From: Nicotiana tabacum
Taxonomy: Eukaryota > Streptophyta > Magnoliopsida > Solanales > Solanaceae
NCBI RefSeq assembly: GCF_000715075.1
Contig: NC_134087.1
Coordinates: 157,963,436 to 158,027,435, forward strand
Length of the DNA stretch: 64,000 nt
Direction: 5' to 3'
Shown here one piece after another: positions 34,513 through 46,335 of the stretch. The position numbers and the translations under genes are program-made. Positions within the stretch are counted from its first letter, which is position 1. Every line of letters begins with the position of its first letter. Under the pieces are notes generated by a model, which worked only from the letters and a program-made list of their open reading frames with translations, did no database searches and was not told the origin of the DNA.

Positions 34513-34713
34513 CAGAGGCAGATACAGAATATACACTTTGATGGGTTCAATCTTTAATAATTTTGCATTGAACTCATTGTATCTTTGAGATTATGAATTC
34601 AGAATTTAATATTTATTGAAATTTCAGTTATTTTTCACATATATGATCGTGCTCCTTGTCAAAAATACTAGATTTTAGTTCAATCCATAAAAGTTATGAT
34701 CCATCCACCCCTA
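34513..34713. mobile_element. hAT-like MITE downstream of the BSD2-like gene
   Basis: It starts CAGAGGCAGATACAGAA, close to the CAGAGGCGGA family end, and finishes in a decayed GATCCATCCACCCCTAG. Flanks share TAGGTT. The same element is present in the duplicated copy (49142 to about 49340), so it predates the duplication. Confidence 0.5.
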
Positions 34714-34828
34714 GATAGGTTGTCACCATTGATCCCAAGAGAAGCAGAAAGAAGTATTTGATAAACAGATTGTATTATCATTTTCCTATTCTAGTTTCAC
34801 ATGTTCAAGATTTCTGGAGCTTTATATT

Positions 34829-35025
34829 CAGAGGCGGATTTAGGATTTGAACTCTATAGATTAAACCTCTGATGTTCTTAGCATTGAACTTATTGTATTT
34901 TTAAAGTTATGGGTTCATATAGTAGTTTTTATAGTTTTGGTTAACTTTTACACTTAAATTTATGTTCCACGTCAAAAGTACTGAGTTCAGTTGAACCCGA
35001 CACTCCCATGATGCATTCACCCATG
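34829..35025. mobile_element. hAT-like MITE, 197 bp, absent from the duplicated copy
   Basis: It starts CAGAGGCGGATTTAGG. The flanks are TTTATATT (34821-34828) and TTGATATT (35026-35033), matching at 7 of 8 positions. The paralogous segment near 49570-49585 reads GAGCTTTATATTGTAGAAG without the element, an empty site that supports both the borders and the 8 bp duplication. Confidence 0.75.
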
Positions 35026-35259
35026 TTGATATTGTAGAAGCTTCTTTCTGAACTAAGTGAAAAAAGCTTTGCGTTAAGAATTTTTTGTTATATGACAAAG
35101 GACCTACACTTTGTCCAGCCTATTTGCTAATGCCAGCATTTTAAGCAAGTTAGTGATTTTACAGAGGTGCATGTTCTTTTGGGACAATAAGCTTGTGAAG
35201 ATGCAAGATTATTCCCACCCCCTCTTGCTATCGTCGTAGCGCCTAGTGTGGTCAGCACC

Positions 35260-35462
35260 AATCGTGTTCGGGGTAATGAAGTTAGCCTCTTAGTAGGAAA
35301 ATATCTAGATTGGTGGCGCCTAGTGTGGTTAGTACTAATCGTGTTCGGGCAATGAAGTTGAACTCTTAGTTGGAAAATATCCGGATAATTGGATATTACC
35401 AATCGTGTTCGGGCAATGAAGTTGAACTCTTAGTTGGAAAATATCCGGATAATTGGATATTG
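35260..35462. repeat. Short tandem repeat, about 64-77 bp period
   Basis: Units starting AATCGTGTTCGGG occur at 35260, 35337 and 35401. The last two are identical over 60 bases. An extra GCGCCTAGTGTGGT phrase appears twice at the left side (35240 and 35317). Short frames across it are by-products. Confidence 0.85.
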
Positions 35463-35897
35463 CTAGCTAAAAATAAAGATTTTTTATAGTGTTCAGAGAA
35501 AATTAAAGCTTTACCAACTAAATTGCGACTCTGAATTTTCAACCTAAAGCATTTCTTTAACTCGGCGAAAAAGTTTAGAAATAACCAGATTTACAAATGG
35601 TAATTGAAATATAGTCACAATTTTAAAAATCCGAAAAAGTTGCAGCATAATATGAATATGTTGGAATTCCAATATTTTACATATGAGATTCCAATATAGG
35701 GTGTCTTTGGTATAACAGAAAATGTTTTCCAAGAAAATATTTTCTCGGAAAAAAGTAGTAATCTTATTCATTTTCCGGTGTTTGGTACGCAAATTAAGGA
35801 AAATGGCTTCTCAAGAGTATTCATAAATAATTTAGATATAATAAACAAGAAGCCATAAACTTTCAAACCAACAAGGTATCCTGTATTTAACACTCAT

Positions 35898-36083
35898 AAA
35901 GGCAGCCTGATGCACAATGTATCATGTATTTACGCAGTCTAGGAAAGACCGTACCTCAAGGGGTGTGATGTAAATAACCTATCCTAATAAAAACACTAAT
36001 GGCTGCTTCCACCACTCAAACCCCGTGACCTAGAAGTCACGCGGAGACAATTTTACCGTTGCACCAAGGTTTCCTTCTTTATG
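35898..36083 (-). repeat. tRNA-derived SINE (TSD TTAACACTCAT)
   Basis: The 11 bp repeat TTAACACTCAT lies at 35887-35897 and 36084-36094. On the minus strand the insert begins AGAAGGAAACCTTGGTGCAA, with A-box-like TTGGTGCAACGGTAAA and B-box-like GGTCACGGGGTTTGAG. It continues with the GTACGGTC...CATCAGGCTGCC body of the same family as 26812-26988. Confidence 0.82.
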
Positions 36084-36088
36084 TTAAC

Positions 36089-36785
36089 ACTCATGTGGCC
36101 TAATATTGTATATCCTTAATTGAAGTTGTCACCCATTTTATAAAGTTAAGTCTTTCTTTTTTATATAGAATTACTTGGTGATAACTGATAACATGCCAAC
36201 CTGGTTTATAAAATACTAACACCCATGTGGCTCATAAATATTATATTTCTTAATTGAAGTTGTCATCCCATTTAACAAAGTCAAGTCTTTCTTTCCTTAT
36301 ATAAAATTTACTTGATGGTAACATGAACGTAGACACGATTTTAGCAACTCAGAGGTATGCCATCTTCTTTGTTATCTCACATCTTTCTTTGATTTATTAA
36401 TCTCCAATCCTCATAGATCAGCTAATGTGAATGTGCTATATAATCAGACCATGTATATGTTTTGAGAAATCTATTAGATATCTATAAATATTTGACTTTG
36501 AACTGACCTATTATTATATATTAATTTAAGGCCGATGTGAGAATCCATAAATTTCAACTTGTGGATCTGCCTTTACTTATAACCATCATGGCTTATAATA
36601 TATTATGCCCATTTGGTATAATATTATATTCCCTAATTGAAGTTGTCATGAAATTCACATAAAGTCAACTCTTTTGTTCTTTATATAGAATTCACTTGGT
36701 AACTTGGTTGCCTAAATCATTGCAGCCCTTTAGAGGTACGCTATTCTCCTTTGTTTTCTCAATTCCTTGTTCTCTTGATTTTATG
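36089..36785 (+). repeat. Three diverged copies of a promoter-like repeat
   Basis: Copies start near 36089, 36218 and 36597. Each contains CTTAATTGAAGTTGTCA (or a near variant), an AAAGT(C/T)AA phrase and then TTATATAGAATT or TTATATAAAATT followed by ACTTGG. Copies two and three are followed, 50-60 bp on, by AG|GTATGC and AG|GTACGC, which look like splice donors after a short leader exon. No coding exon follows, so these may be promoter and leader remnants of a lost gene. Confidence 0.5.
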
Positions 36786-37005
36786 TTGGTTACACACTAT
36801 ATTTTTAGTGTGCTTACCCATTTGTTTGTTGATATTCATTATATTAATTGTGTATATTTGTTGAAGTGATTTTGCTGCTTCCCAACTCTCCTGTATTGCT
36901 GATCTGCCATTGAAAGGTTAGTTGCCCTTAATTACTCTTGTTTAATGTTTTGTCTCCTTGCGCTATATATCATATATATAGTACAAGTTCAATGCTTAAA
37001 TGGTC

Positions 37006-37155
37006 GTTAAAAGGGCCGTCCTGCACTAAGCTCCCGCTATGCTTAGGGTCCGGGGAAGGACCGTACAACCAGGGTCTCTTGTATGCAGTCTTATTTTGTA
37101 TCCTTGCTAGAGGCTGTTTCCACAGCTAGAACTCATGATCTCCTGGTCAAATAGT
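37006..37155 (-). repeat. SINE fragment
   Basis: The plus strand reads AAAAGGGCCGTCCTGCACT then AAGCTCCCGCTATG and GGGTCCGGGGAAGGACCG. On the minus strand this is the ...CATAGCGGGAGCTTAGTGC...TTTT end of the SINE family seen at 26812. GAACTCATGATCTCCTGGTC carries the B-box-like part. Target duplication not found. Confidence 0.65.
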
Positions 37156-37487
37156 AGCAACTTTTCCAGTCCCTTTTGGAAATGCATAAACATAGAGGCC
37201 CTAAAGGTTATATCAAGATGTTAACGGGAAATAAAAGCGGGAAAATAATAGATTTGTGATTTGAGACTGTTATAGAGTTTCTGTTGCTCGTCTATTATAA
37301 TATTGTTATGGTTTTATTTGCAATGTATTTGTTTCTTTTAATCTATTGACAAAAGTTCCTAAAAATTAGTAATAATACATCAACATTTGCAATTCACTTC
37401 TGAAACAAAAACAAATCATTATTGGAATATAACATAAGCTAGCATCTTACTAATATTTCAACGTGGAATCTATTGCTTAATTTCTAT

Positions 37488-38007
37488 CAGTGTTATTAAA
37501 GGCGAGCTTAAAGCGCGCTTAAGCCCTGAACAACAACAACATACCCAGTCTGATCCTACACCGTGGGGTCTGGGGAGGGTAGTGCGTACAGAGACTTACC
37601 CTTATTTTGTGTGGATAGAGAAACTGTTTCCAATGGACTCTTGGCTGAGGAAAGCATAGCGTTTGAGCCCTGAAGCGAGGCTCAAAACATGTTGAGCGCT
37701 TCGCCCTTAGCGGGCACTTCAATGTTGTCATCAAGGCTCTAAGACATACTTTTCTTTGCAAATGAGTGTAATCCTGAAGATGCGACACTAAACAATTGAT
37801 ATTTCACTTTACCGTAATTAATTCTCTTCAATTTATTTGTCCATATATAAGACATTCATGCTTATACATATTAGTCTTGGACTACACATACATATGTGTA
37901 GTTTTTCTCCATTTGCACCTTTCTTCATTAAAGCCCCTGTTTTATTTGCGCTTAAAGCCCCAATAGACCTTAAATCTTTTTTGCGCTTTTCATCTTTGAA
38001 AACACTG
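37488..38007. mobile_element. hAT-like non-autonomous element (520 bp, TSD ATTTCTAT) with nested SINE
   Basis: The exact 8 bp duplication ATTTCTAT lies at 37480-37487 and 38008-38015. The ends CAGTGTTATTAAAGGCG and, on the other strand, CAGTGTTTTCAAAGATG fit hAT inverted repeats. Both ends have GCGC-TTAAGC phrases near them. A SINE sits at 37531-37662. A diverged relative lies at about 46850-47150. No transposase frame is present. Confidence 0.78.
37531..37662 (-). repeat. TS-type SINE inside the hAT-like element
   Basis: Flanks TTAAGCCCTGAA (37519-37530) and TTGAGCCCTGAA (37663-37674) match at 11 of 12 positions. On the minus strand it ends in ...CCCCAGACCCCACGGTG...GTTGTTGTTGTT. It is 5' truncated compared with a full TS SINE. 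Confidence 0.78.
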
Positions 38008-38574
38008 ATTTCTATTTGGAGATTTAATTTGGCCTGAAGTTTCGCATATAGTTCCATTTCTGAATATTACTAATTGAAAGTGCCCCTAAAGAGAACTTAG
38101 GGTGCATTATGTGGCATAAATTTTTTAATATTATGTCGATATTAATACTATATTTGTTATCGATGTACTTTAGAAAGTTTTTCATCACAAAGAATAGTAA
38201 AAACTAGAGAAAATTTCATGGGTTACTATTAAAGTCATACTCATATTGCACAAAAATTTGTAAAATTTACTGATTTGAGAAACTTGAACTCCAACAATGG
38301 AGGTTTTCTAATTTCTTAGGTGTTCACCTTACGTTTTCAGCAATGAAATGTACCTCAAAATATCAGTAAACCCAACAAAACTCGTAAATCCAATAGCTAC
38401 TTTAACCATGAATTTCGATCCACTCTTCTAATCCAGCAATAAAGATTTTAATAATGAAGCTTCGGTGTTCTTCGAGTTCGAAGATCCAACTCAAATTTTC
38501 AAATTAGAAACGAGTCTCTAATATTGGGCCAAGGAATGAAAAAAATCAAGTTAGCCAAACCGAATAAGAACAGG

Positions 38575-39320
38575 CAGGAGCGGATGCATCTTAGGAATAC
38601 TGGATTCATCCGAACCCAGTACTTTCGACACAGGACACAAGTTTATGTATAAAAATCCAGTAAAGTTATAACCCAGTACTTTAAAAATTTAATAGGTTCA
38701 TTACTAAAAATCTGAAAGGTTGAACGCATAGAGTTTAAATTCTGGATCCGTTTCTTAGAACATGGGCGTATCTACGGGGATGAAAGCAGGTTCACGTGCA
38801 CCCATGCTCTCCTCCTTGAACCATGCATAGATGTTATATTACTTTAAAATAATACAAATATATGTGTGTGCACCTAAGTTCTTGAGAGTCATATGGTGCA
38901 ATGGTTAATGGGTGCACCAAGTGCGGTCAAGGATTTAATTTTCTTGTCCATCTTGCTTTTTGATTAAGAACTTGGTTCTTTGTTTTTCTTTCTTTATTTG
39001 GTTTATTTTTTAAAATCCCCAAGTCTATCTTTGTTCTTCTTATGTAATAATAAAATTTTATATAATTAAACGACATGTCTTATATTAAAACTAGTAGTAA
39101 TTGAGGATGTAATATAGAGCAATTAACAGGTTCGACTAACAAATTTTCGACATGGAGTATAGATGTATTTTGGAAAAATCATGAAAATGTCTAAAAATTG
39201 TAAATTTATAATTTCAATAGTGTAATGGTTTCCGTAAGCCAAAGGTTGAATATCAAATTTAAATTTAAATCCGTTTATTTATAATAGTGTATCCATCCTC
39301 TTAAAATCCTGGATCCGCCT
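38575..39320. mobile_element. Two adjacent hAT-like MITE remnants
   Basis: The first (38575-38760) runs from GGAGCGGATGCATC to TTCTGGATCCGTTTC and has the GAACCCAGTACTTT phrases of this family. The second starts near 38762 with CATGGGCGTATCTACG and ends at about 39316 with CTGGATCCGCCTCTG. No exact target duplications were found, so borders are approximate. Confidence 0.45.
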
Positions 39321-40295
39321 CTGGATAAGAAGATAAAATATAGGCCTGAATTGGTAGGAATATTGTTCCATCTGATAGAGAGAGTAATTTTTTCTAAAAG
39401 CTATATTTGCGATTGACTAGAGATATTCCGTCCTTTTTATTTTAAATTTAAAACTTGCTGCTGTTTAGACTTTTTCCTTTTGCCGTTTCCAGAATATTAT
39501 TACCATTTCCCACTAAAGAGCGGCAACAGAATAATTTTTGAAATGCCCTAAAGCAATATGGAATAAATCAATAATTGAAACCTTTTATATTGTGAAAAAT
39601 AAAACCTTCACGATAAACAATATTATCGTGATACATACCTTTTCCATATTTTGACTAAGAAGTTTGAAAACATTTAACTGATCATCTTAGTCTATATATA
39701 CTATGACTTATACAACTTTCAGGATTTCAAATTCATTTAGCTAATCCAACTTCAATTTTTAATGTGATGGTTCTTCTAACAAACAAAGTCAACCGTTCTG
39801 TAATTGTATAGGAAAAATTCGGAACTCATATGTGGCCCAATCACTACGGTATTCAAACATTAAAGTTGATTTAGCCAAGCATAGAACACTATTGAAGTAA
39901 AGATCCATGTAGATGATATATACCTAAGTAGAAATTAAAGATTTGTCATTATTGTACTTACATTTAATCTGATATTTCCTAGGAGTTGTGGTGTTACTTT
40001 TCGAGGTAAGTGTGAGCTTTATGATATCTCTAGTTATAAGCCTTTAGTTTGCCTTAATATACAACTTATTTACCTGTATTCCAATAAAAATGTTTCAAAT
40101 AGAGCAGAATGAATACGGAGGATTCATATAGCCGATTCAAGCAGTTTGGGATTGCGACATATATAGTTGATTGATCGATTTTGTTTTTTTTAAAGAAAAG
40201 TAGAGAATTTCATGTTCAAAGTATTACAGAATCACAGCATTTAATTTTCTGTGAAACAGTACAAAAGTATTTAAAAAATTGAGCGGTGAAGGAAA
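39320..40295. other. AT-rich intergenic DNA, no gene seen
   Basis: No frame above 60 codons and no exon-like chain. A TATA-like TCTATATATACTATG at 39693 is not followed by any coding sequence. Confidence 0.5.
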
Positions 40296-40475
40296 ACAAC
40301 AACAACAACAACCCAGTATAATCCCACTTAGTGGGGTCTGGGGAGGGTAGTGTGTGCGCAGACCTTACCCCTACCCTGGGGTAGAGAAGCTGTTTCCAAA
40401 TAGATCCCGGCATTCTTCCCTCCAAGAACTTCCCACATTGCTCTTGGGGAGACGCGAACTCACAATAAAAAAAGT
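40296..40475 (-). repeat. TS-type SINE upstream of the NLR gene
   Basis: On the minus strand it starts near GTGAGTTCGCGTCTCCCC, which holds a B box (GAGTTCGCGTCTC). It passes ATCTATTTGGAAACAGCTTC and GGTCTGCGCACACACTACCC and ends in five GTT/TTG units. It is the best preserved TS-type copy in the window. Confidence 0.78.
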
Positions 40476-40986
40476 TGGAATAGGATACATATAGTTATAA
40501 GAGATTTCACAAATGAAAATATAGTTTGCATGTATACTAATGACCAGTAAATATAGGTATTAGGTACTTCCAAAGGTTATTACTCTATTTACATAAAAAC
40601 TTACCCCACACAGGGTATTTACACCAAACCAATAGATGCATGGCAAATTGCACATACCCTTCTCCAGGTTTAGAGAGTAAAGTCTAAAGATTATATACCG
40701 CTGTACCGCAAAAGTGTAAACTCGTGTGTAGTAACATACGTGACCTGAACATCAAAATAAATAAGACACGATGTCCATAAAAGCTATAAATATTATAGTA
40801 TTAATTATACAAGTCTAGATCAGTACGCAAAGGAAATTGAGAACTTGAGATAAGTGAAGCCTGAAATTTATCTGATCTGCTGTTTTTGCCTCCCTATTGC
40901 AAATATCATGTTATGTGTAACGCCACTTGCTTCTTGCAACATGCAGCTTTCAGGTCATAATCTCATAGGACACAGATACAGTAGAT

Positions 40987-43780
40987 ATGGCTTATGCTAG
41001 TATTGTTTCTCTTATGAGAACGATAAAACTGTTCTTGACGTCGAAATCACCAATACAATCTCTAATTCGTGATCACAAAGAAGAAATCCTCACTCTTCAT
41101 GAAAAAGTTAGTTCCCTGGAAGTTTTCCTCAAAAACTCTGAGAGAAGCAATGTGTCTGAGGAAATGACAGATTTGGAAGCACGGATAAAAGAAGTTGCAA
41201 ATGCAGTTGAATACACAATTCAGCTGAGACTAACAGAAGCTGCAATGGCAAATGATGAAATGCAGAAAGTAACGGCACACGAGATGTTTTGTGATAGCTT
41301 GCAACAAGTAGCTGAGGACATTAGTCATCTCCAGAAAGAGTCCATGAAGATTCAACACAAAGGCAAACAAGCATCAAAAGAAATCTTTGGTTCGAGGTTC
41401 GAGTTCAGCAAAAGATGTTTTGAATGTTAAGAAGAATATGGTGGGACGTGATGATCAAAGGAAAAGGTTGTTAGAAGATCTGACAAGACGTTCCTCTGGT
41501 GAACTGAAAGTCATCCCGATCTTGGGGATGGGGGGCATTGGTAAAACAACTTTAGCAAAAGAAGTTTATAATGACGTATCCATTCGATCTCATTTTGATG
41601 TTCGTGCCTGGGCTACTGTATCTAGCCATCACAATGTAAAAGAAATCTTGCTAAGCCTTCTCCGTTCTAGAATGGGTGACACATTTTACATGGAAGATGA
41701 GGCAGAGCTAGCAGATATGCTACAAAAGAGTTTAAAAAGCAGGAGATATTTAATTGTCATGGATGACATGTGGAGCAGTAAAGCATGGGATGACGTGAGA
41801 CAATGCTTTCCAAGTGAAAACAATGAGAGCAGAGTATTGTTGACTACCCGTGACACTGATGTAGCTTGTTATGCTGGTACAGAGAATTTTTCTTTACAGA
41901 TGAGTTTCATGGATCCATATGAGAGTTGGAACCTTTTCAAAAGTGCGGCGTTTGCAAATGAAGAATTGCCATCTGAATATGAGATTATTGGGAAGCAAAT
42001 TGTCGACAAATGCCAAGGGTTACCGCTAACCATTGTTGTGGTTGCTGGGCTTCTATCCAAATCTGAAAGGACAATAGAAGATTGGGAAAATGTTGCTCAA
42101 GATGTCATGTCGTTTGTCACAAATGATCCTGATAAACAATGTTTACATGTGCTTGGGTTGAGTTACAATCACTTGACCAGTAACCTAAAAGCATGCCTTC
42201 TGTATTTTGGAGCTTTTCCAGAAGACAGAGAGATTTCGGTGAAGACGTTGGTGAGATTATGGCTAGCTGAGGGGTTTTTGAAGTTGGAAAAAGACTTTGA
42301 AGGGGAGGCTGAGAAGTGTTTAAAAGATCTTGTCGACAGATGTCTAATTCTTGCCTGTGAGAAAAAATGGGATGAAACAGAAATTAAATCATGTAAGGTT
42401 CATGATCTAATATATGAGCTATGCTTGAGAGAAGCTCAAAGCCAAAATTTTATCATGAATGATATTGTATTTCATTACCTCGATTTGGATGAAAATGATG
42501 GTTCGGATGAAATAGCTCAAAGTCACGACATTGTACTTGAACTTGATGATGAACCAAATCCTGTTCCTCCAAAATATCGTCATCTTAGCAGGCATAAAAT
42601 AGGGCCCTGTAAACGATGGACTGAACATGATGATATTCACTGTGGTTACTATAGGGCCCTTCTTACCCCTGAACTTCATCATTTGATAAGGGGGCAGAGA
42701 GATGATGATGTTGATGATAGCAATTATTTCTTGAAACGAATTCGTTCTATTATCTCTCTTTCCAATTATTGTCCTTTACCAAGTTTTACTCTGGAATCAG
42801 AGATTATTCATTTCAAATTACTCAGAACCTTGGACTTGAGTCCCATAGAGGTGGAGTCTTTCCCTTCACAAATACTATGCCTCATTTGGTTGAGGTACCT
42901 AGCGTTGTCCGGGCGTTTCATTGACATACCTCCAGAAATTTGCAGGTTATGGAATCTGCACACACTCATATTTGAAGGGTCTAGTTCGGAATGTATAGTG
43001 TTTCCGGAGCAAATTTGGGAACTAATGCAATTAAGGCATCTCAAACTGAATGCATTTTATTTACCAAATCCTCCAAGTGTATCTGCTGAGGAAGAGGGGA
43101 CGCACTTGGCCCTTTCAAACGTACAAACTATTTATTTGTTGTCTGCATTTAGTTGCACAAAGGAGGTTATTTCAGGGATTGAAAATGTTAAAAAGTTAGG
43201 AATTTATGGAGATAAAGATGACTTCGAAGATTCTAGACTTTTCGACAATCTTGTCCATCTTCATCAACTTGAAAATTTGAGGTTTGATTTTCATAGCACG
43301 TGGAAGTTTGGAGAAGCGACTATTCCAAGTGCAGAAGCTTTTCCAGCAACGCTCAAGAAGTTAGAGTTGAATGGAACTTGTCTAAGGTGGGAGGACATAA
43401 ACATTATAAGTGAATTGCCTAACCTTGAGGTGCTAAAAGTGCTAAGTGTTATGAAGGACAATGAATGGTATACAGTTGCTGGGGGTTTTACTCAGTTGAA
43501 GCTTTTGCTAATTGATTGGACACGTCTCAACTACTGGAAAGCCACGGATGACAATTTCCCTGCCCTTGAATGCCTTGTGCTTAGATCTTGCTTTAATTTG
43601 GAAGAGATACCCATTGAGTTTGCAGACATCAGCTCACTACAACGAATTGTGTTATGCAACTGTAAGCCCAAACTCGAGGCTTCTGCTGCACAAATTCAAC
43701 AAGAACAAGAAGATAACGGAAACAAACCCGTGGATATTCGTATCCTAAATCCATCCAGGTATGTTGTTGTATATTCTTGA
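40987..43780 (+). pseudogene. R1-like CC-NB-LRR immune receptor with one frame break
   Basis: The first frame (40987-41430) encodes an Rx-type coiled-coil domain (MAYASIVSLMRTIKLF..., VANAVEYTIQLRL at the EDVID position). It then goes out of frame at about 41381, where one extra A after a KQASKE segment would explain the shift. The second frame continues to 43780 with NB-ARC and LRR. NB-ARC motifs: P-loop GMGGIGKTT, RNBS-A FDVRAWATVS, kinase-2 YLIVMDDMW, RNBS-B SRVLLTTRD, GLPL, RNBS-D CLLYFGAFPEDREI, and VHD in place of MHD. About ten irregular LRRs follow (LLRTLDLS..., LRYLALS..., LRHLKLN...). CCATCCAG|GTATGT near 43757 could be a splice donor, so the last few codons may be intronic. The nearest family I recognise is the Solanaceae late-blight R1-homologue group. 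Without the shift the protein would be about 930 aa, a normal length. Confidence 0.88.
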
Positions 43781-45325
43781 TTAATATTGTAACATTTGGA
43801 TAACTGGATGCTTTGATTACGTGAATCAAATTATTTTCGGAATAGGTAATAAAAAATGAGTAATAAAATAGTAATTGTAAAGAATAAATATTTTCAAGGC
43901 TTGTATATATTGTAGTCGAATAATTCATTATTGCCTTGGAGGTTTCACTAAATTTTTGAAAAAACTTAAGTAGTTTATCTATATTAATTAATATATTATA
44001 TTAAAAGCACCAAAGGCCCTAAGCAAAATGTCTTTCACCTTTTTACCTTTTAAAACTTATTTTACGTTGGACAAAATTGTAAATTTAATTATTTTCCTCG
44101 TATTTATGACTAGAAACTCAATTGAAATTTTGATTTTTATCGATTAATATACTACCTTATATAAATTATTTTCTTATTTGAATAAAACTATAAATGTAGA
44201 CTGTAAATGATTAGTCTCATTTCAAAAGACTTGAACATGTGTTTATATGTCGAAGAGTACTTTCAATTTTAACCCAACCGATATTAACATGGCTGCAATT
44301 AGTTCTAATTTTTTTTATAATAGGAAATTTTTCAAAATTTTAAGCCAACCGGTGCTAATTACTTGATTTCAATTTTCTAAATTTCTTTAAAATCTGAAAT
44401 ATTAAGGAGCCTAGCAAGTGAAAAAAAATATTAACCAAACATTCTTTGAAAACTATAATATATTCGTGTTACCTTTGAACTACAGTACATTTTCATATTA
44501 TATTTGAATTATTTTCCTACTCAAACAATATCTTATATTGATCATCAAATTTTTATATAATATTTTAAACTACATTCACTATTATTAAAGCACGAAGCAC
44601 CTACGCAAAATGTTGATCATGCATCTTTTATACCTTTTAATAATAAATCGCACATATATATATATATATATAATAATCAAAACAATAATTATGTCTGTGC
44701 GATTTATTATATTTGGATGATGTAAAATAACTATAACTCCTTCCCTAAAAGATATATATCTTTGTCAAGGAAAGGATATGTCATATGTGTTACCTGTTAG
44801 GTAGCTATAATCAAGGCTAACTTAGGAGAAGCCGTAAGTATGACTGTTATCAAGGCTATAGGCAGCTACCTAACCTATGTATCTCTACATTATATCAAGG
44901 TATGAAAGTTCCTGTTGTTGAGACGCTACTCGGCGGTTGAGGCATTGTTGGTTTGAGAAGGCTGTTTTGGTGAGCCCCATTTCTCATATGTGGGTGCTAT
45001 ATTTGGAGTTTCTTTTGCTTAATCATGTTGTTTTGAACTTTAGAGTTACTCCATGGACTCCTTTGGGTTGTAATAGTAATTAATACTATGGTTTGTTTCG
45101 GCTATATATATTGGGGTCATATCCAAAACTTTGTGCTTCATCTATGGTTTATTGATATTATAAATTTGATGTTGGTACATATAACTAATGGGTAACTCTT
45201 GATGCATGTTGTTACGTGAAGTTTAGCTGAGACTTTAAATTACGGATAGTCTTACAGGGAACGTTTCATCTGATTTTTCATTTGATACTAGTAGTGATTG
45301 CTTGAGGCTGTCTAAAATGTTATAG
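43781..45325. other. AT-rich intergenic DNA with a (TA)n microsatellite
   Basis: No gene seen. A TA repeat of about ten units is at 44651-44671. An 11 bp inverted pair, GTTAGGTAGCT at 44796-44806 and AGCTACCTAAC at 44864-44874, could form a 57 bp-loop stem. Confidence 0.5.
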
Positions 45326-46042
45326 TTCGCCTGAGGCTGAATACATATGCATTCCCTCAAACTTGACCATTTTTTTCATTTGGACACCTAAACTGAAGGT
45401 TGTACCTATTAGGCACCGGAACTCCAGTTCTACTTTGTCTATTGAACACATATTGCTGATATGGCATAACATGTGTATTACACTCTCCTGTAAGAGAGTG
45501 AAAACCCCCAATCTTTCTTTTATAGCAGTAATATATTTTTTCACTTTTGTCTCCTTCAACCTCAATGTGCCACCACCATTCTCACCTTCTTCACTACCAT
45601 CTTGACCACCTTGACAGTAAAATTAACATTTTAATTAGTTTTGTAATCAAATATTTTTATTTTTGGTCAAACTATTTTCTTTTGTTTGTTCCGCGAAGGG
45701 AGATAATTGGTGGCTCAGTTCCACGGCTAATGATGACAACTGTAGCAGCTATACTGGATACCCACCAAGGAAGAAGGGAGCCAATTAGCTTAATATAAAT
45801 TTTGGTCTCTTCTTGTTCTTCCAATTATGTTATTCAACAGAAGATTTTATGAAAAGAACTTTTTTCTTTCCATTTGTTAGCTGTTGCTTTTTCTCATAAG
45901 CCACTCGTTTTCTTCTTATATCAACTTCTACTTTGAAGTCGTCGCCATTAAAGCGTTCAAGAACACCAGTTGGCCATATCCCATGAGAACTCGTTATAGC
46001 TTCTCACGGAAAAGAAATATTCAAGAGTCTCCAGTATTATTC

Positions 46043-46050
46043 TATATAAA
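46043..46050 (+). promoter_or_regulatory. TATA box in the captured gene segment
   Basis: TATATAAA lies 40 bp upstream of an ATG in good plant context (CCACCATGG at 46090). The spacing suggests that promoter, leader and start codon were captured together. Confidence 0.5.
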
Positions 46051-46089
46051 CCCCTTTTACATTCCTCTCTTCATTTATTTACAACCACC

Positions 46090-46335
46090 ATGGTGACAAT
46101 AATGAGGCTCTTATAAATAAAGAATAAATTACTGTTTTTATTTTTGGCTTTATGGTGTGCTTGACTCTATTGATTTCTTAGTACTACAAGCAATTCGTAA
46201 AAGCTTGAATGATTTTACATCCGACCCCTGCAATTTTGTCGGAGTTTATAAGGCGATGGCACTGCATCTGGGATCACCAGGTTTAACTGGAAGACTGGAT
46301 GCTATATTTAACAAGGCGGCATGGTATTTTTATGT
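46090..46335 (+). pseudogene. Captured LRR receptor N-terminus inside the Mutator-like element
   Basis: From the ATG at 46090 the reading gives MVTIMRLL and stops. A nearby frame then gives the hydrophobic LLFLFLALWCA, as in a signal peptide core. Another frame from 46157 gives DFLVLQAIRKSLNDFTSDPC, then NFVGVYKAMALHLGSPGLTG, RLDAIFNKAAW. DFLALQAIRKSL...DFTSDPCNF and GSPGLTGRLD are typical of the N-terminal cap and first repeat of plant LRR receptor-like proteins. Frame changes and missing codons show decay. The parent gene cannot be named from this alone. Confidence 0.65.

Noticed and set aside
36938..37129. 63-codon frame as a small gene
   Set aside because: The second half is antisense SINE sequence, which is frequently open by chance.
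44796..44874. Inverted repeat GTTAGGTAGCT as a MITE or microRNA precursor
   Set aside because: Arms are only 11 bp, the interior does not extend the stem, and no duplication flanks it.
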